Assembly: GCF_000003605.2 (NCBI RefSeq)
Contig: NW_003132971.1
Location: 1-54,893, forward strand
Reading direction: 5' to 3'
Source of the DNA: Saccoglossus kowalevskii
Taxonomy: Eukaryota; Hemichordata; Enteropneusta; Harrimaniidae
Length of the DNA: 54,893 nucleotides
Position numbers and translations under genes: made by a program. Positions 1-7,971 of this stretch are shown in pieces; position 1 is the first letter of the stretch, and each line of letters starts with the position of its first letter. The notes beneath the pieces are model-generated. The model saw only the letters and a program-made list of their open reading frames with translations, searched no databases and was not told where the DNA came from.

Positions 1-40
1 GCCCATTCAGCGTACTTTCAAATAAAAAATGCAGCTGAGT

Positions 41-140
41 GGTTAGGTGACCGACACATGTTTAAAGTAAAGCGGGATCGGGCATGGTTAGTACTCGCAT
101 GGGAGACTCCCTGAGTAAACGAGTCGTTGATTTTTTTTTT
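41..140 (+). pseudogene. 5S rRNA-derived element, copy 1
   Basis: Box A region reads AAGCGGGATCGGG, one base closer to genuine 5S than the usual GCGCGATC. One A fewer in the GTTTAAAG linker. Terminator T10. Confidence 0.75.
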
Positions 141-465
141 CATCACAGAAATAGTAAAAATATAAGGATACGTTCCTGCATTCTTCCTGTCTGTGATGCC
201 AATCATTTATAGTGGAAAATCGTGGAATTTTTGTAACTATTTTAATTGAAAAAAAGTTTTCACATTCCTTCTAATTTTCAAGAACAAGTTGTAGATGCTG
301 TCGGCACATAGTGGGTTTTAAGCTGTTAACACACCGCTCAAAGTTGTTCAAAGTTATTGCAAAGTTGTGCAAAGTTATTACAAAGTTGGTTGATGTATTG
401 GTATGTATGACCTAAGTTGTTGGCATATAGAAACGCGCAACGGTAAAGTCGACAAGTTTAATAAA

Positions 466-507
466 AGCCGGTTGAAAGCACAATATAGATGTTTACATGA
501 ACTGGCT
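466..507 (+). other. Stem-loop, G-T wobble state
   Basis: The arms read AGCCGGTT and AACTGGCT, so the fifth pair is G with T (G-U in RNA). The same state is seen near 9235, 11106, 12049, 22351, 29838, 43891, 44829, 45768, 50007 and 50948. Near 15801, 32655, 46700 and 47640 it is combined with loss of the outermost pair (AACTGGCA). Confidence 0.45.
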
Positions 508-975
508 GTAAAATGTTAGAAAACAGCATGCAAAGTTCGAAAAACGAATTAAATTTTGGCGGAGTTGCTTGTATATTTAACCTAAGTCATTGTAATGACA
601 CCCCCGCAGTTAAATTTCGAAAACAATAAGTAAATGTATCGAAAATGTATCATGCATAAGTAGATTAACGCAACAGCCAACCGCAAATTCGACAACAAAC
701 TGCTTACAAAGTTGTGAAAGCCATTGCAAAGTTGCTTGTTTTAATCGGGATTGTTACCTGAGATATCATATTAAAAAGTACCATAGTTAAAAGTTCGAAA
801 ATGTGAATGAATATTTTGTGAATTGCTGTTAATTACCGTCGTGTAACTCCAAGTATGTAGAGGTCATAGGTCAATTATAGAAGTTACTTTGTGCCAGCGA
901 TAACGATTTCAAACATTCAAAAACATGAAATACCCGCCAATTCAGCTTACTTTCAAATAAATAATGCACCTGTGT

Positions 976-1074
976 GGTTAGGTGACCAACACATGTTTAA
1001 AGTAAAGCGCGATCGGGCATGGTTAGTACTCGCATGGGAGACTCCCTGAGTAAACGAGTCGTTGATTTTTTTTT
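976..1074 (+). pseudogene. 5S rRNA-derived element, copy 2
   Basis: GACCAACAC variant upstream, short linker GTTTAAAG, standard box C, T9 terminator. Confidence 0.75.
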
Positions 1075-1795
1075 CATCACAGAAGTAGTAAAAATATAAG
1101 GATACGTTCCTGTATTCTTCCTGTCTGTGATGCCAATCATTTATAGTGGAAAATCGTGGAATTTTTGTAACTATTTTAATTGAAAAAAAGTTTTCACATT
1201 CCTTCTAATTTTCAAGAACAAGTTGTAGATGCTGTCGGCACGTAGTGGGTTTTAAGCTGTTAACACACCGCTCAAAGTTGTTCAAAGTGATTGCAAAGTT
1301 GTGCAAAGTTATTACAAAGTTGGTTGATGTATTAGTATGTATGACCTAAGTTGTTGACATATAGAAACTCGCAGTGGTAAAGTCGACAAATTTAATAAAA
1401 GCCAGTTGAAAGCACCATATAGATGTTTACATGAACTGGCTGTAAAATGATAGAAAACAGCATGCAAAGTTCGAAAAACGAAGGAAATTTTGGCGGAGTT
1501 GCTTGTATATTTAACCTAAGTCATTGTAATGACACCCCCGCAGTTAAATTTCGAAAACAATAAGTAAATGTATCGAAAATGTATCATGCATAAGCAGATT
1601 AACGCAACAGCCAACCGTAAATTCGACAACAAACTGCTTACAAAGTTGTCAAAAGCCATTGCAAAGTTGCTTGTTTCAATCGGGATTGTTACCTGAGATA
1701 TCATATTAATAAGTACCATAGTTAAAAGTTCGAAAATGTGAATGAATATTTCGTGAATTGCTGTTAATTACCGTCGTGTAACTCCAAGTATGTAG

Positions 1796-1808
1796 AGGTC
1801 ATAGGTCA
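1796..1808 (+). promoter_or_regulatory. DR1 direct repeat AGGTCA-T-AGGTCA
   Basis: Two perfect AGGTCA half-sites are separated by one base. This is the consensus DR1 element bound by RXR homodimers, HNF4, COUP-TF and RXR heterodimers in animals. It recurs once per monomer, including both rearranged monomers. The only damaged copy I noticed is near 50412, where the second half-site reads AGGCCA. It lies 19 bp upstream of GCCAGCG, the possible 5' end of the 5S-derived unit, and about 100 bp upstream of its box A. The match is direct; binding or activity is inference. Confidence 0.6.
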
Positions 1809-1810
1809 AT

Positions 1811-1817
1811 TATAGAA
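1811..1817 (+). promoter_or_regulatory. TATA-like box upstream of the 5S-derived unit
   Basis: TATAGAA sits 17 bp before GCCAGCG. Many invertebrate 5S genes and other Pol III genes carry a TATA-like element about 25-30 bp upstream of the start, so this spacing is somewhat short. It is kept in nearly every copy; variants include TTAGAGAA near 19953 and TTATGGAA near 53230. In an AT-rich repeat this could be chance. Confidence 0.25.
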
Positions 1818-1910
1818 GTTACTTTGTGCCAGCGATAACGATTTCAAACATTCAAAAACATGAAATACCCGCCAATTCAGCTTACTTTCAAATAAACAAT
1901 GCAGCTGTGT

Positions 1911-2010
1911 GGTTAGGTGACCGACACATGTTTAAAAGTAAAGCGCGATCGGGCATGGTTAGTACTCGCATGGGAGACTCCCTGAGTAAACTAGTCGTTG
2001 ATTTTTTTTT
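1911..2010 (+). pseudogene. 5S rRNA-derived element with Pol III terminator (reference copy, no. 3)
   Basis: The segment GGTTAGGTGACCGACACATG, then AGTAAAGC, TCGGGC, TGGTTAGTACT, ATGGGAGAC and CCTGAG, aligns colinearly with the 3' two thirds of animal 5S rRNA. Over the best 46 positions my hand alignment to the 5S sequence as I remember it gives about 36 identities. The matching parts are exactly the internal control region: box A (AGTAAAGC for AGCTAAGC), intermediate element and box C (CGCATGGGAGAC for TGGATGGGAGAC). TFIIIA and TFIIIC would read this region. A run of nine T at 2002-2010 ends it where 5S genes carry their Pol III terminator. The 5' third of 5S is absent or unrecognisable, so this is not a functional rRNA gene. 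It may be a decayed 5S gene, a 5S-headed SINE (SINE3 type) fixed in the ancestral monomer, or a transcribed small RNA. Transcription is not shown by the sequence. Confidence 0.8.
2002..2010 (+). terminator. Oligo-T Pol III terminator
   Basis: Nine consecutive T follow GTCGTTGA directly. Four or more T on the coding strand stop RNA polymerase III. Among the 59 copies the run is 8, 9 or 10 T long, except in the copy at 13499-13598, where a C splits it and leaves five T. The flanking CATCACAG also makes it resemble a splice acceptor, so a polypyrimidine tract is the alternative reading. Confidence 0.6.
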
Positions 2011-2116
2011 CATCACAGAAGTAGTAAAAATATAAGGATACGTTCCTGTATTCTTCCTGTCTGTGATGCCAATCATTTATAGTGGAAAATCGTGGAATTT
2101 TTGTAACTATTTTAAT

Positions 2117-2132
2117 TGAAAAAAAGTTTTCA
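2117..2132. repeat. A-tract inverted repeat TGAAAA/TTTTCA
   Basis: Six-base arms flank the four bases AAAG. The site recurs once per monomer about 107 bp after the T-run. A7 followed by T4 gives an intrinsically bent, stiff tract. The copies at about 13706 and 54471 have a longer A-run followed by TTTTC. No function can be assigned. Confidence 0.4.
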
Positions 2133-2208
2133 CATTCCTTCTAATTTTCAAGAACAAGTTGTAGATGCTGTCGGCACGTAGTGGGTTTTAAGCTGTTAAC
2201 ACACCGCT

Positions 2209-2257
2209 CAAAGTTGTTCAAAGTGATTGCAAAGTTGTGCAAAGTTATTACAAAGTT
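2209..2257 (+). repeat. Five CAAAGT(T/G) motifs in helical phase
   Basis: The motifs begin at 2209, 2219, 2230, 2240 and 2251, with spacings of 10, 11, 10 and 11 bp, so on average exactly one 10.5-bp turn of B-DNA. The second reads CAAAGTG, the others CAAAGTT. The cluster recurs in nearly every monomer. Three more CAAAGTT lie further on (2401, 2577 and 2598 in this monomer). Phasing would put all motifs on one face of the helix and could bend the DNA or seat a multimeric protein; that is inference. Confidence 0.6.
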
Positions 2258-2335
2258 GGTTGATGTATTAGTATGTATGACCTAAGTTGTTGACATATAG
2301 AAACTCGCAGTGGTAAAGTCGACAAATTTAATAAA

Positions 2336-2377
2336 AGCCAGTTGAAAGCACCATATAGATGTTTACATGAACTGGCT
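2336..2377 (+). other. Stem-loop AGCCAGTT/AACTGGCT with covarying base pair
   Basis: A perfect 8-bp stem closes a 26-base loop. An AATAAA hexamer lies directly before it at 2330-2335. Across the array the fifth pair occurs as A-T (majority), G-T (for example 466-507) and G-C (the four rare-class copies, for example near 12987-13028). I saw no copy with the mismatched A and C. This is the pattern of an RNA stem read from the + strand. It lies about 330 bp beyond the Pol III terminator, so it would belong to a different or read-through transcript. Confidence 0.45.
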
Positions 2378-2455
2378 GTAAAATGATAGAAAACAGCATG
2401 CAAAGTTCGAAAAACGAAGGAAATTTTGGCGGAGTTGCTTGTATATTTAACCTAA

Positions 2456-2469
2456 GTCATTGTAATGAC
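2456..2469. repeat. Palindrome GTCATT-GT-AATGAC
   Basis: Six-base inverted arms lie around two central bases. It is one of the best conserved points of the monomer and is intact in nearly all copies; the copy near 50130 is damaged inside an error-like island. A C-rich stretch (ACACCCCCGCAG) follows directly. It could be a dimeric protein site or a short hairpin; nothing more can be said. Confidence 0.45.
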
Positions 2470-2503
2470 ACCCCCGCAGTTAAATTTCGAAAACAATAAG
2501 TAA

Positions 2504-2521
2504 ATGTATCGAAAATGTATC
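2504..2521 (+). repeat. Short direct repeat of ATGTATC
   Basis: Two copies of ATGTATC are separated by four bases (GAAA) and followed by ATGCAT. It is conserved in most monomers; the rare class has GCCTCATAC at the second copy. No function is assigned. Confidence 0.35.
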
Positions 2522-2576
2522 ATGCATAAGTAGATTAACGCAACAGCCAACCGTAAATTCGACAACAAACTGCTTA

Positions 2577-2604
2577 CAAAGTTGTGAAAAGCCATTGCAA
2601 AGTT
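2577..2604 (+). repeat. Second pair of CAAAGTT motifs, 21 bp apart
   Basis: The motifs begin at 2577 and 2598. A spacing of 21 bp is two helical turns, the same phase as the five-motif cluster upstream. The pair recurs in most monomers; some copies have TCAAAGTT at the first site or GAGAAAAGCGATTG between the two, without changing the 21-bp spacing. Confidence 0.4.
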
Positions 2605-2846
2605 GCTTGTTTCAATCGGGATTGTTACCTGAGATATCATATTAATAAGTACCATAGTTAAAAGTTCGAAAATGTGAATGAATATTTCGTGAATTGCTGT
2701 TAATTACCGTCGTGTTACTCCAAGTATGTAGAGGTCATAGGTCAATTATAGAAGGTACTTTGTGCCAGCGATAACGATTTCAAACATTCAAAAACATGAA
2801 ATACCCGCCAATTCAGCTTACTTTCAAATAAACAATGCAGTTGTGT

Positions 2847-2946
2847 GGTTAGGTGACCGACACATGTTTAAAAGTAAAGCGCGATCGGGCATGGTTAGTA
2901 CTCGCATGGGAGACTCCCTGAGTAAACTAGTCGTTGATTTTTTTTT
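2847..2946 (+). pseudogene. 5S rRNA-derived element, copy 4
   Basis: Majority type with AAACTAG before the terminator, T9. It is followed at once by the truncated monomer. Confidence 0.75.
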
Positions 2947-3019
2947 CATCACAGAAGTAGTAAAAATATAAGGATACGTTCCTGTATTCTTCCTGTCTGT
3001 GATGCCAATCATTTATAGT

Positions 3020-3378
3020 GTAAGTTCGAAAATGTGAATGAATATTTCGTGAATTGCTGTTAATTACCGTCGTGTTACTCCAAGTATGTAGAGGTCATAG
3101 GTCAATTATAGAAGGTACTTTGTGCCAGCGATAACGATTTTAAACATTGAAAAACTTGAAATACCCGCCAATTCAGCTTACTTTCAAATAAACAATGCAG
3201 TTGTGTGGTTAGGTGACCGACACATGTTTAAAAGTAAATCGCGATCGGGCATGCTTAGTACTCGCATGGGAGACTCCCTGAGTAAACGAGTCGTTGATTT
3301 TTTTTCATCACAGAAATAGTAAAAATATAAGGATACGTTCCTGCATTCTTCCTGTCTGTGATGCCAATCATTTATAGT
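3020..3378 (+). repeat. Truncated monomer of ~359 bp that keeps the 5S element
   Basis: At about 3019 the sequence jumps from TTTATAGTG, just after one 5S element, to AAGTTCGAAAATGTG, the stretch before the next DR1. About 577 bp are missing, including the phased CAAAGTT cluster, stem-loop and palindrome. Two 5S-derived elements (2847 and 3207) therefore lie only 360 bp apart. The left side reads GTGTAA as in the minor GTGTAAAATC variant, so a short overlap of two to three bases at the junction is possible. Confidence 0.85.
3207..3305 (+). pseudogene. 5S rRNA-derived element, copy 5 (in the 359-bp monomer)
   Basis: Box A region AAATCGCG; the intermediate element is hit by a G to C change (CATGCTTAGTACT). 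T8 terminator. Confidence 0.75.
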
Positions 3379-4141
3379 GGAAAATCGTGGAATTTTTGTA
3401 ACTATTTTAATTGAAAAAAAGTTTTCACATTCCTTCTAATTTTCAAGAACAAGTTGTAGATGCTGTCGGCACGTAATGGGTTTTAAGCTGTTAACACGCC
3501 GCTCAAAGTTGTTCAAAGTGATTGCAAAGTTGTGCAAAGTTATTACAAAGTTGGTTGATGTATTAGTATGTATGACCTAAGTTGTTGACATATAGAAACT
3601 CGCAGTGGTAAAGTCGACAAATTTAATAAAAGCCAGTTGAAAGCACCATATAGATGTTTACATGAACTGGCTGTAAAATGTTAGAAAACAGCATGCAAAG
3701 TTCGAAAAACGAAGGAAATTTTGGCGGAGTTGCTTGTATATTTAACCTAAGTCATTGTAATGACACCCCCGCAGTTAAATTTCGAAAACAATAAGTAAAT
3801 GTATCGAAAATGTATCATGCATAAGTAGATTAACGCAACAGCCAACCGTAAATTCGACAACAAACTGCTTACAAAGTTGTGAAAAGCCATTGCAAAGTTG
3901 CTTGTTTCAATCGGGATTGTTACCTGAGATATCATATTAATAATTACCATAGTTCAAAGTTCGAAAATGTGAATGAATATTTCGTGAATTGCTGTTAATT
4001 ACCGTCGTGTTACTCCAAGTATGTAGAGGTCATAGGTCAATTATAGAAGGTACTTTGTGCCAGCGATAACGATTTCAAACATTCAAAAACATGAAATACC
4101 CGCCAATTCAGCTTACTTTCAAATAAACAATGCAGCTGTGT

Positions 4142-4242
4142 GGTTAGGTGACCGACACATGTTTAAAAGTAAAGCCCGATCGGGCATGGTTAGTACTCGC
4201 ATGGGAGACTCCCTGAGTAAACTAGTCATTGATTTTTTTTTT
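4142..4242 (+). pseudogene. 5S rRNA-derived element, copy 6
   Basis: A single change makes GCCCGATCGGGC, a perfect 12-bp palindrome inside the internal promoter. TCATTG instead of TCGTTG before T10. Confidence 0.75.
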
Positions 4243-5078
4243 CATCACAGAAGTAGTAAAAATATAAGGATACGTTCCTGTATTCTTCCTGTCTGTGATG
4301 CCAATCATTTATAGTGGAAAATCGTGGAATTTTTGTAACTATTTTAATTGAAAAAAAGTTTTCACATTCCTTCTAATTTTCAAGAACAAGTTGTAGATGC
4401 TGTCGGCACGTAGTGGGTTTTAAGCTGTTAACACACCGCTCAAAGTTGTTCAAAGTGATTGCAAAGTTGTGCAAAGTTATTACAAAGTTGGTTGATGTAT
4501 TAGTATGTATGATCTAAGTTGTTGACATATAGAAACTCGCAGTGGTAAAGTCGACAAATTTAATAAAAGCCAGTTGAAAGCACCATATAGATGTTTACAT
4601 GAACTGGCTGTAAAATGTTAGAAAACAGCATGCAAAGTTCGAAAAACGAAGGAAATTTTGGCGGAGTTGCTTGTATATTTAACCTAAGTCATTGTAATGA
4701 CACCCCCGCAGTTAAATTTCGAAAACAATAAGTAAATGTATCGAAAATGTATCATGCATAAGTAGATTAACGCAACAGCCAACCGTAAATTCGACAACAA
4801 ACTGCTTACAAAGTTGTGAAAAGCCATTGCAAAGTTGCTTGTTTTAATCGGGATTGTTACCTGAGATATCATATTAAAAAGTACCATAGTTAAAAGTTCG
4901 AAAATGTGAATGAATATTTTGTGAATTGCTGTTAATTACCGTCGTGTTACTCCAAGTATGTAGAGGTCATAGGTCAATTATAGAAGGTACTTTGTGCCAG
5001 CGATAACGATTTCAAACATTCAAAAACATGAAATACCCGCCAATTCAGCTTACTTTCAAATAAACAATGCAGCTGTGA

Positions 5079-5179
5079 GGTTAGGTGACCGACACATGTT
5101 TAAAAGTAAAGCGCGATCGGGCATGGTTAGTACTCGTATGGGAGACTCCCTGAGTAAACGAGTCGTTGATTTTTTTTTT
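5079..5179 (+). pseudogene. 5S rRNA-derived element, copy 7
   Basis: GAGGTTAGG at the left end; box C reads CTCGTATGGGAGAC. T10 terminator. Confidence 0.75.
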
Positions 5180-6016
5180 CATCACAGAAATAGTAAAAAT
5201 ATAAGGATACTTTCCTGCATTCTTCCGTTCTGTGATGCCAATCATTTATAGTGGAAAATTGTGGAATTTTTGTAACTATTTTAATTGAAAAAAAGTTTTC
5301 ACATTCCTTCTAATTTTCAAGAACAAGTTGTAGATGCTGTCGGCACGTAGTGGGTTTTAAGCTGTTAACACACCGCTCAAAGTTGTTCAAAGTGATTGCA
5401 AAGTTGTGCAAAGTTATTACAAAGTTGGTTGATGCATTGGTATGTATGACCTAAGTTGTTTGCATATAGAAACGCGCAGTGGTAAAGTCGACACATTTAA
5501 TAAAAGCCAGTTGAAAGCACCATATAGATGTTTACATGAACTGGCTGTAAAATGTTAGAAAACAGCATGCAAAGTTCGAAAAAACGAAGGAAATTTTGGC
5601 GGAGTTGCTTGTATATTTAACCTAAGTCATTGTAATGACACCCCCGCAGTTAAATTTCGAAAACAATAAGTAAATGTATCGAAAATGTATCATGCATAAG
5701 TAGATTAACGCAACAGCCAACCGTAAATTCGACAACAAACTGCTTACAAAGTTGTGAAAAGCCATTGCAAAGTTGCTTGTTTCAATCGGGATTGTTACCT
5801 GAGATATCATATTAATAAGTACCATAGTTAAAAGTTCGAAAATGTAAATGAATATTTCGTGAATTGCTGTTAATTACCGTCGTGTTACTCCAAGTATGTA
5901 GAGGTCATAGGTCAATTATAGAAGGTACTTTGTGCCAGCGATAACGATTTTAAACATTCAAAAACATGAAATACCCGCCAATTCAACTTACTTTCAAATA
6001 AACAATGCAGCTGTGT

Positions 6017-6118
6017 TGTTAGGTGACCGACACACATGTTTAAAGTAAAGCGCCATCGGGCATGGTTAGTACTCGCATGGGAGACTCCCTGAGTAAACGA
6101 GTCGTTGATTTTTTTTTT
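6017..6118 (+). pseudogene. 5S rRNA-derived element, copy 8
   Basis: Extra CA (GACACACATG), GCCATCGGG in box A region, T10 followed by CTTCACAG. Confidence 0.75.
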
Positions 6119-6334
6119 CTTCACAGAAATAGTAAAAATATAAGGATACGTTCCTGCATTCTTCCGTTCTGTGATGCCAATCATTTATAGTGGAGAGTTG
6201 TGGAATTTTTGTAACTATTTTAATTGAAAAAAAGTTTTCACATTCCTTCTAATTTTCAAGAACAAGTTGTAGATGCTGTCGGCACGTAGTGGGTTTTAAG
6301 CTGTTAACACACCGCTCAAAGTTGTTCAAAGTGA

Positions 6335-6360
6335 TTGCAAAGTTGGTTGATGCATTGGTA
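6335..6360 (+). repeat. CAAAGTT cluster shortened by two units
   Basis: Here GATTGCAAAGTT is followed directly by GGTTGATG. The usual 21 bp holding two motifs are missing, so three phased motifs remain instead of five. The loss equals two helical turns and keeps the phase. This monomer is 918 bp long. Confidence 0.75.
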
Positions 6361-6934
6361 TGTATGACCTAAGTTGTTTGCATATAGAAACGCGCAGTGG
6401 TATAGTCGACACATTTAATAAAAGCCAGTTGAAAGCACCATATAGATGTTTACATGAACTGGCTGTAAAATGTTAGAAAACAGCATGCAAAGTTCGAAAA
6501 AACGAAGGAAATTTTGGCGGAGTTGCTTGTATATTTAACCTAAGTCATTGTAATGACACCCCCGCAGTTAAATTTCGAAAAAAATAAGTAAATGTATCGA
6601 AAATGTATCATGCATAAGTAGATTAACGCAACAGCCAACCGTAAATTCGACAACAAACTGCTTACAAAGTTGTAAAAAGCCATTGCAAAGTTGCTTGTTT
6701 CAATCGGGATTGTTACCTGAGATATCATATTAATAAGTACCATAGTTAAAAGTTCGAAAATGTGAATGAATATTTCGTGAATTGCTGTTAATTACCGTCG
6801 TGTTACTCCAAGTATGTAGAGGTCATAGGTCAATTATAGAAGGTACTTTGTGCCAGCGATAACGATTTCAAATATTCAAAAACATGAAATACCCGCCAAT
6901 TCAGCTTACTTTCAAATAAACAATGCAGCTGTGA

Positions 6935-7034
6935 GGTTAGGTGACCGACACATGTTTAAAAGTAAAGCGCGATCGGGCATGGTTAGTACTCGTATGGGAG
7001 ACTCCATGAGTAAACTAGTCGTTGATTTTTTTTT
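6935..7034 (+). pseudogene. 5S rRNA-derived element, copy 9
   Basis: CTCGTATGGG in box C and CCATGAG after it. T9 terminator. Confidence 0.75.
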
Positions 7035-7872
7035 CATCACAGAAGTAGTAAAAATATAATGATACGTTCCTGTATTCTTCCTGTATGTGATGCCAATCAT
7101 TTATAGTGGAAAATCGTGGAATTTTTGTAACTATTTTAATTGAAAAAAAGTTTTCACATTCCTTCTAATTTTTAAGAACAAGTTGTAGATGCTGTCGGCA
7201 CGTAGTGGGTTTTAAGCTGTTAACACACCGCTCAAAGTTGTTCAAAGTGATTGCAAAGTTGTGCAAAGTTATTACAAAGTTGGTTGATGTATTAGTATGT
7301 ATGACCTAAGTTGTTGACATATAGAAACTCGCAGTGGTAAAGTCGACAAATTTAATAAAAGCCAGTTGAAAGCACCATATAGATGTTTACATGAACTGGC
7401 TGTAAAATGTTAGAAAACAGCATGCAAAGTTCGAAAAACGAAGGAAATTTTGGCGGAGTTGCTTGTATATTTAACCTAAGTCATTGTAATGACACCCCCG
7501 CAGTTAAATTTCGAAAACAATAAGTAAATGTATCGAAAATGTATCATGCATAAGTAGATTAACGCAACAGCCAACCGTAAATTCGACAACAAACTGCTTA
7601 CAAAAGTTGTGAAAAAGCCATTGCAAAGTTGCTTGTTTTAATCGGGATTGTTACCTGAGATATCATATTAAAAAGTACCATAGTTAAAAGTTCGAAAATG
7701 TGAATGAATATTTTGTGAATTGCTGTTAATTACCGTCGTGTAACTCCAAGTATGTAGAGGTCATAGGTCAATTATAGAAGTTACTTTGTGCCAGCGATAA
7801 CGATTTCAAACATTCAAAAACATGAAATACCCGCCAATTCAGCTTACTTTCAAATAAATAATGCACCTGTGT

Positions 7873-7971
7873 GGTTAGGTGACCAACACATGTTCAAAGT
7901 AAAGCGCGATCGGGCATGGTTAGTACTCGTATGGGAGACTCCCTGAGTAAACTAGTCGTTGATTTTTTTTT
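7873..7971 (+). pseudogene. 5S rRNA-derived element, copy 10
   Basis: Linker TGTTCAAAG, box C CTCGTATGGG, AAACTAG, T9. Confidence 0.75.

Larger units (their letters stand above)
1796..2731 (+). repeat. Representative full-length monomer (majority class)
   Basis: This monomer is phased on its DR1 element and is a clean example of the commonest class, recognisable by GAAGTAG after the T-run, TTAGTATGT, GTTGACATATAGAAACTCGC and AGCCAGTT. Its order is DR1, TATA-like box, possible RNA start, 5S-derived element with terminator, AT-rich stretch, phased CAAAGTT cluster, stem-loop, palindrome and a second CAAAGTT pair. A second class differs at the same places (GAAATAG, TTGGTATGT, GTTGGCATATAGAAACGCGC, AGCCGGTT). 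A third, rarer class is listed separately. The phase is chosen for convenience; the sequence itself does not define a monomer start. Confidence 0.9.

Noticed and set aside
1826-2035. A 65-85 residue ORF on the + strand (MPAITISNIQ...) recurring in many monomers
   Set aside because: It overlaps the 5S-derived element and its poly-T run, which explains the FFF stretch. In about half of the copies a one-base difference in the GTTTAAA(A)G linker breaks the frame.
2040-2075. Hammerhead-ribozyme-like core (CTGTGATG, GAAA), since some satellites carry such ribozymes
   Set aside because: The invariant CTGATGA is not present on either strand of the monomer (only CTGTGATG), and no matching stem arrangement is visible.
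2096-2103. Sm-site-like AATTTTTG, with CCAAGTATGT upstream, as a spliced-leader RNA gene
   Set aside because: The donor-like site and the Sm-like site are about 310 bp apart with a Pol III terminator between them, far too long for a spliced-leader RNA, and no known leader sequence is recognisable.
2401-2415. tRNA-type B-box-like GTTCGAAAA, twice per monomer
   Set aside because: It lacks the final C of GTTCGANNC, there is no A box at the right distance and no cloverleaf; the 5S-type promoter explains Pol III features better.
2405-2421. CENP-B-box-like GTTCGAAAAACGAAGGA
   Set aside because: It matches seven of the nine essential positions but has AA where the CG of CGGG is required; the rare class diverges further. 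Too weak to call a centromeric box.
2452-2655. A 65-67 residue hydrophobic ORF on the - strand that recurs in most monomers (MVLINMISQ... ending VITMT)
   Set aside because: It recurs because the DNA repeats. Copies differ by amino-acid-changing substitutions and by frameshifts at the C-run (ending in GVSLQ), some lose the start, and I see no family resemblance or initiation context.
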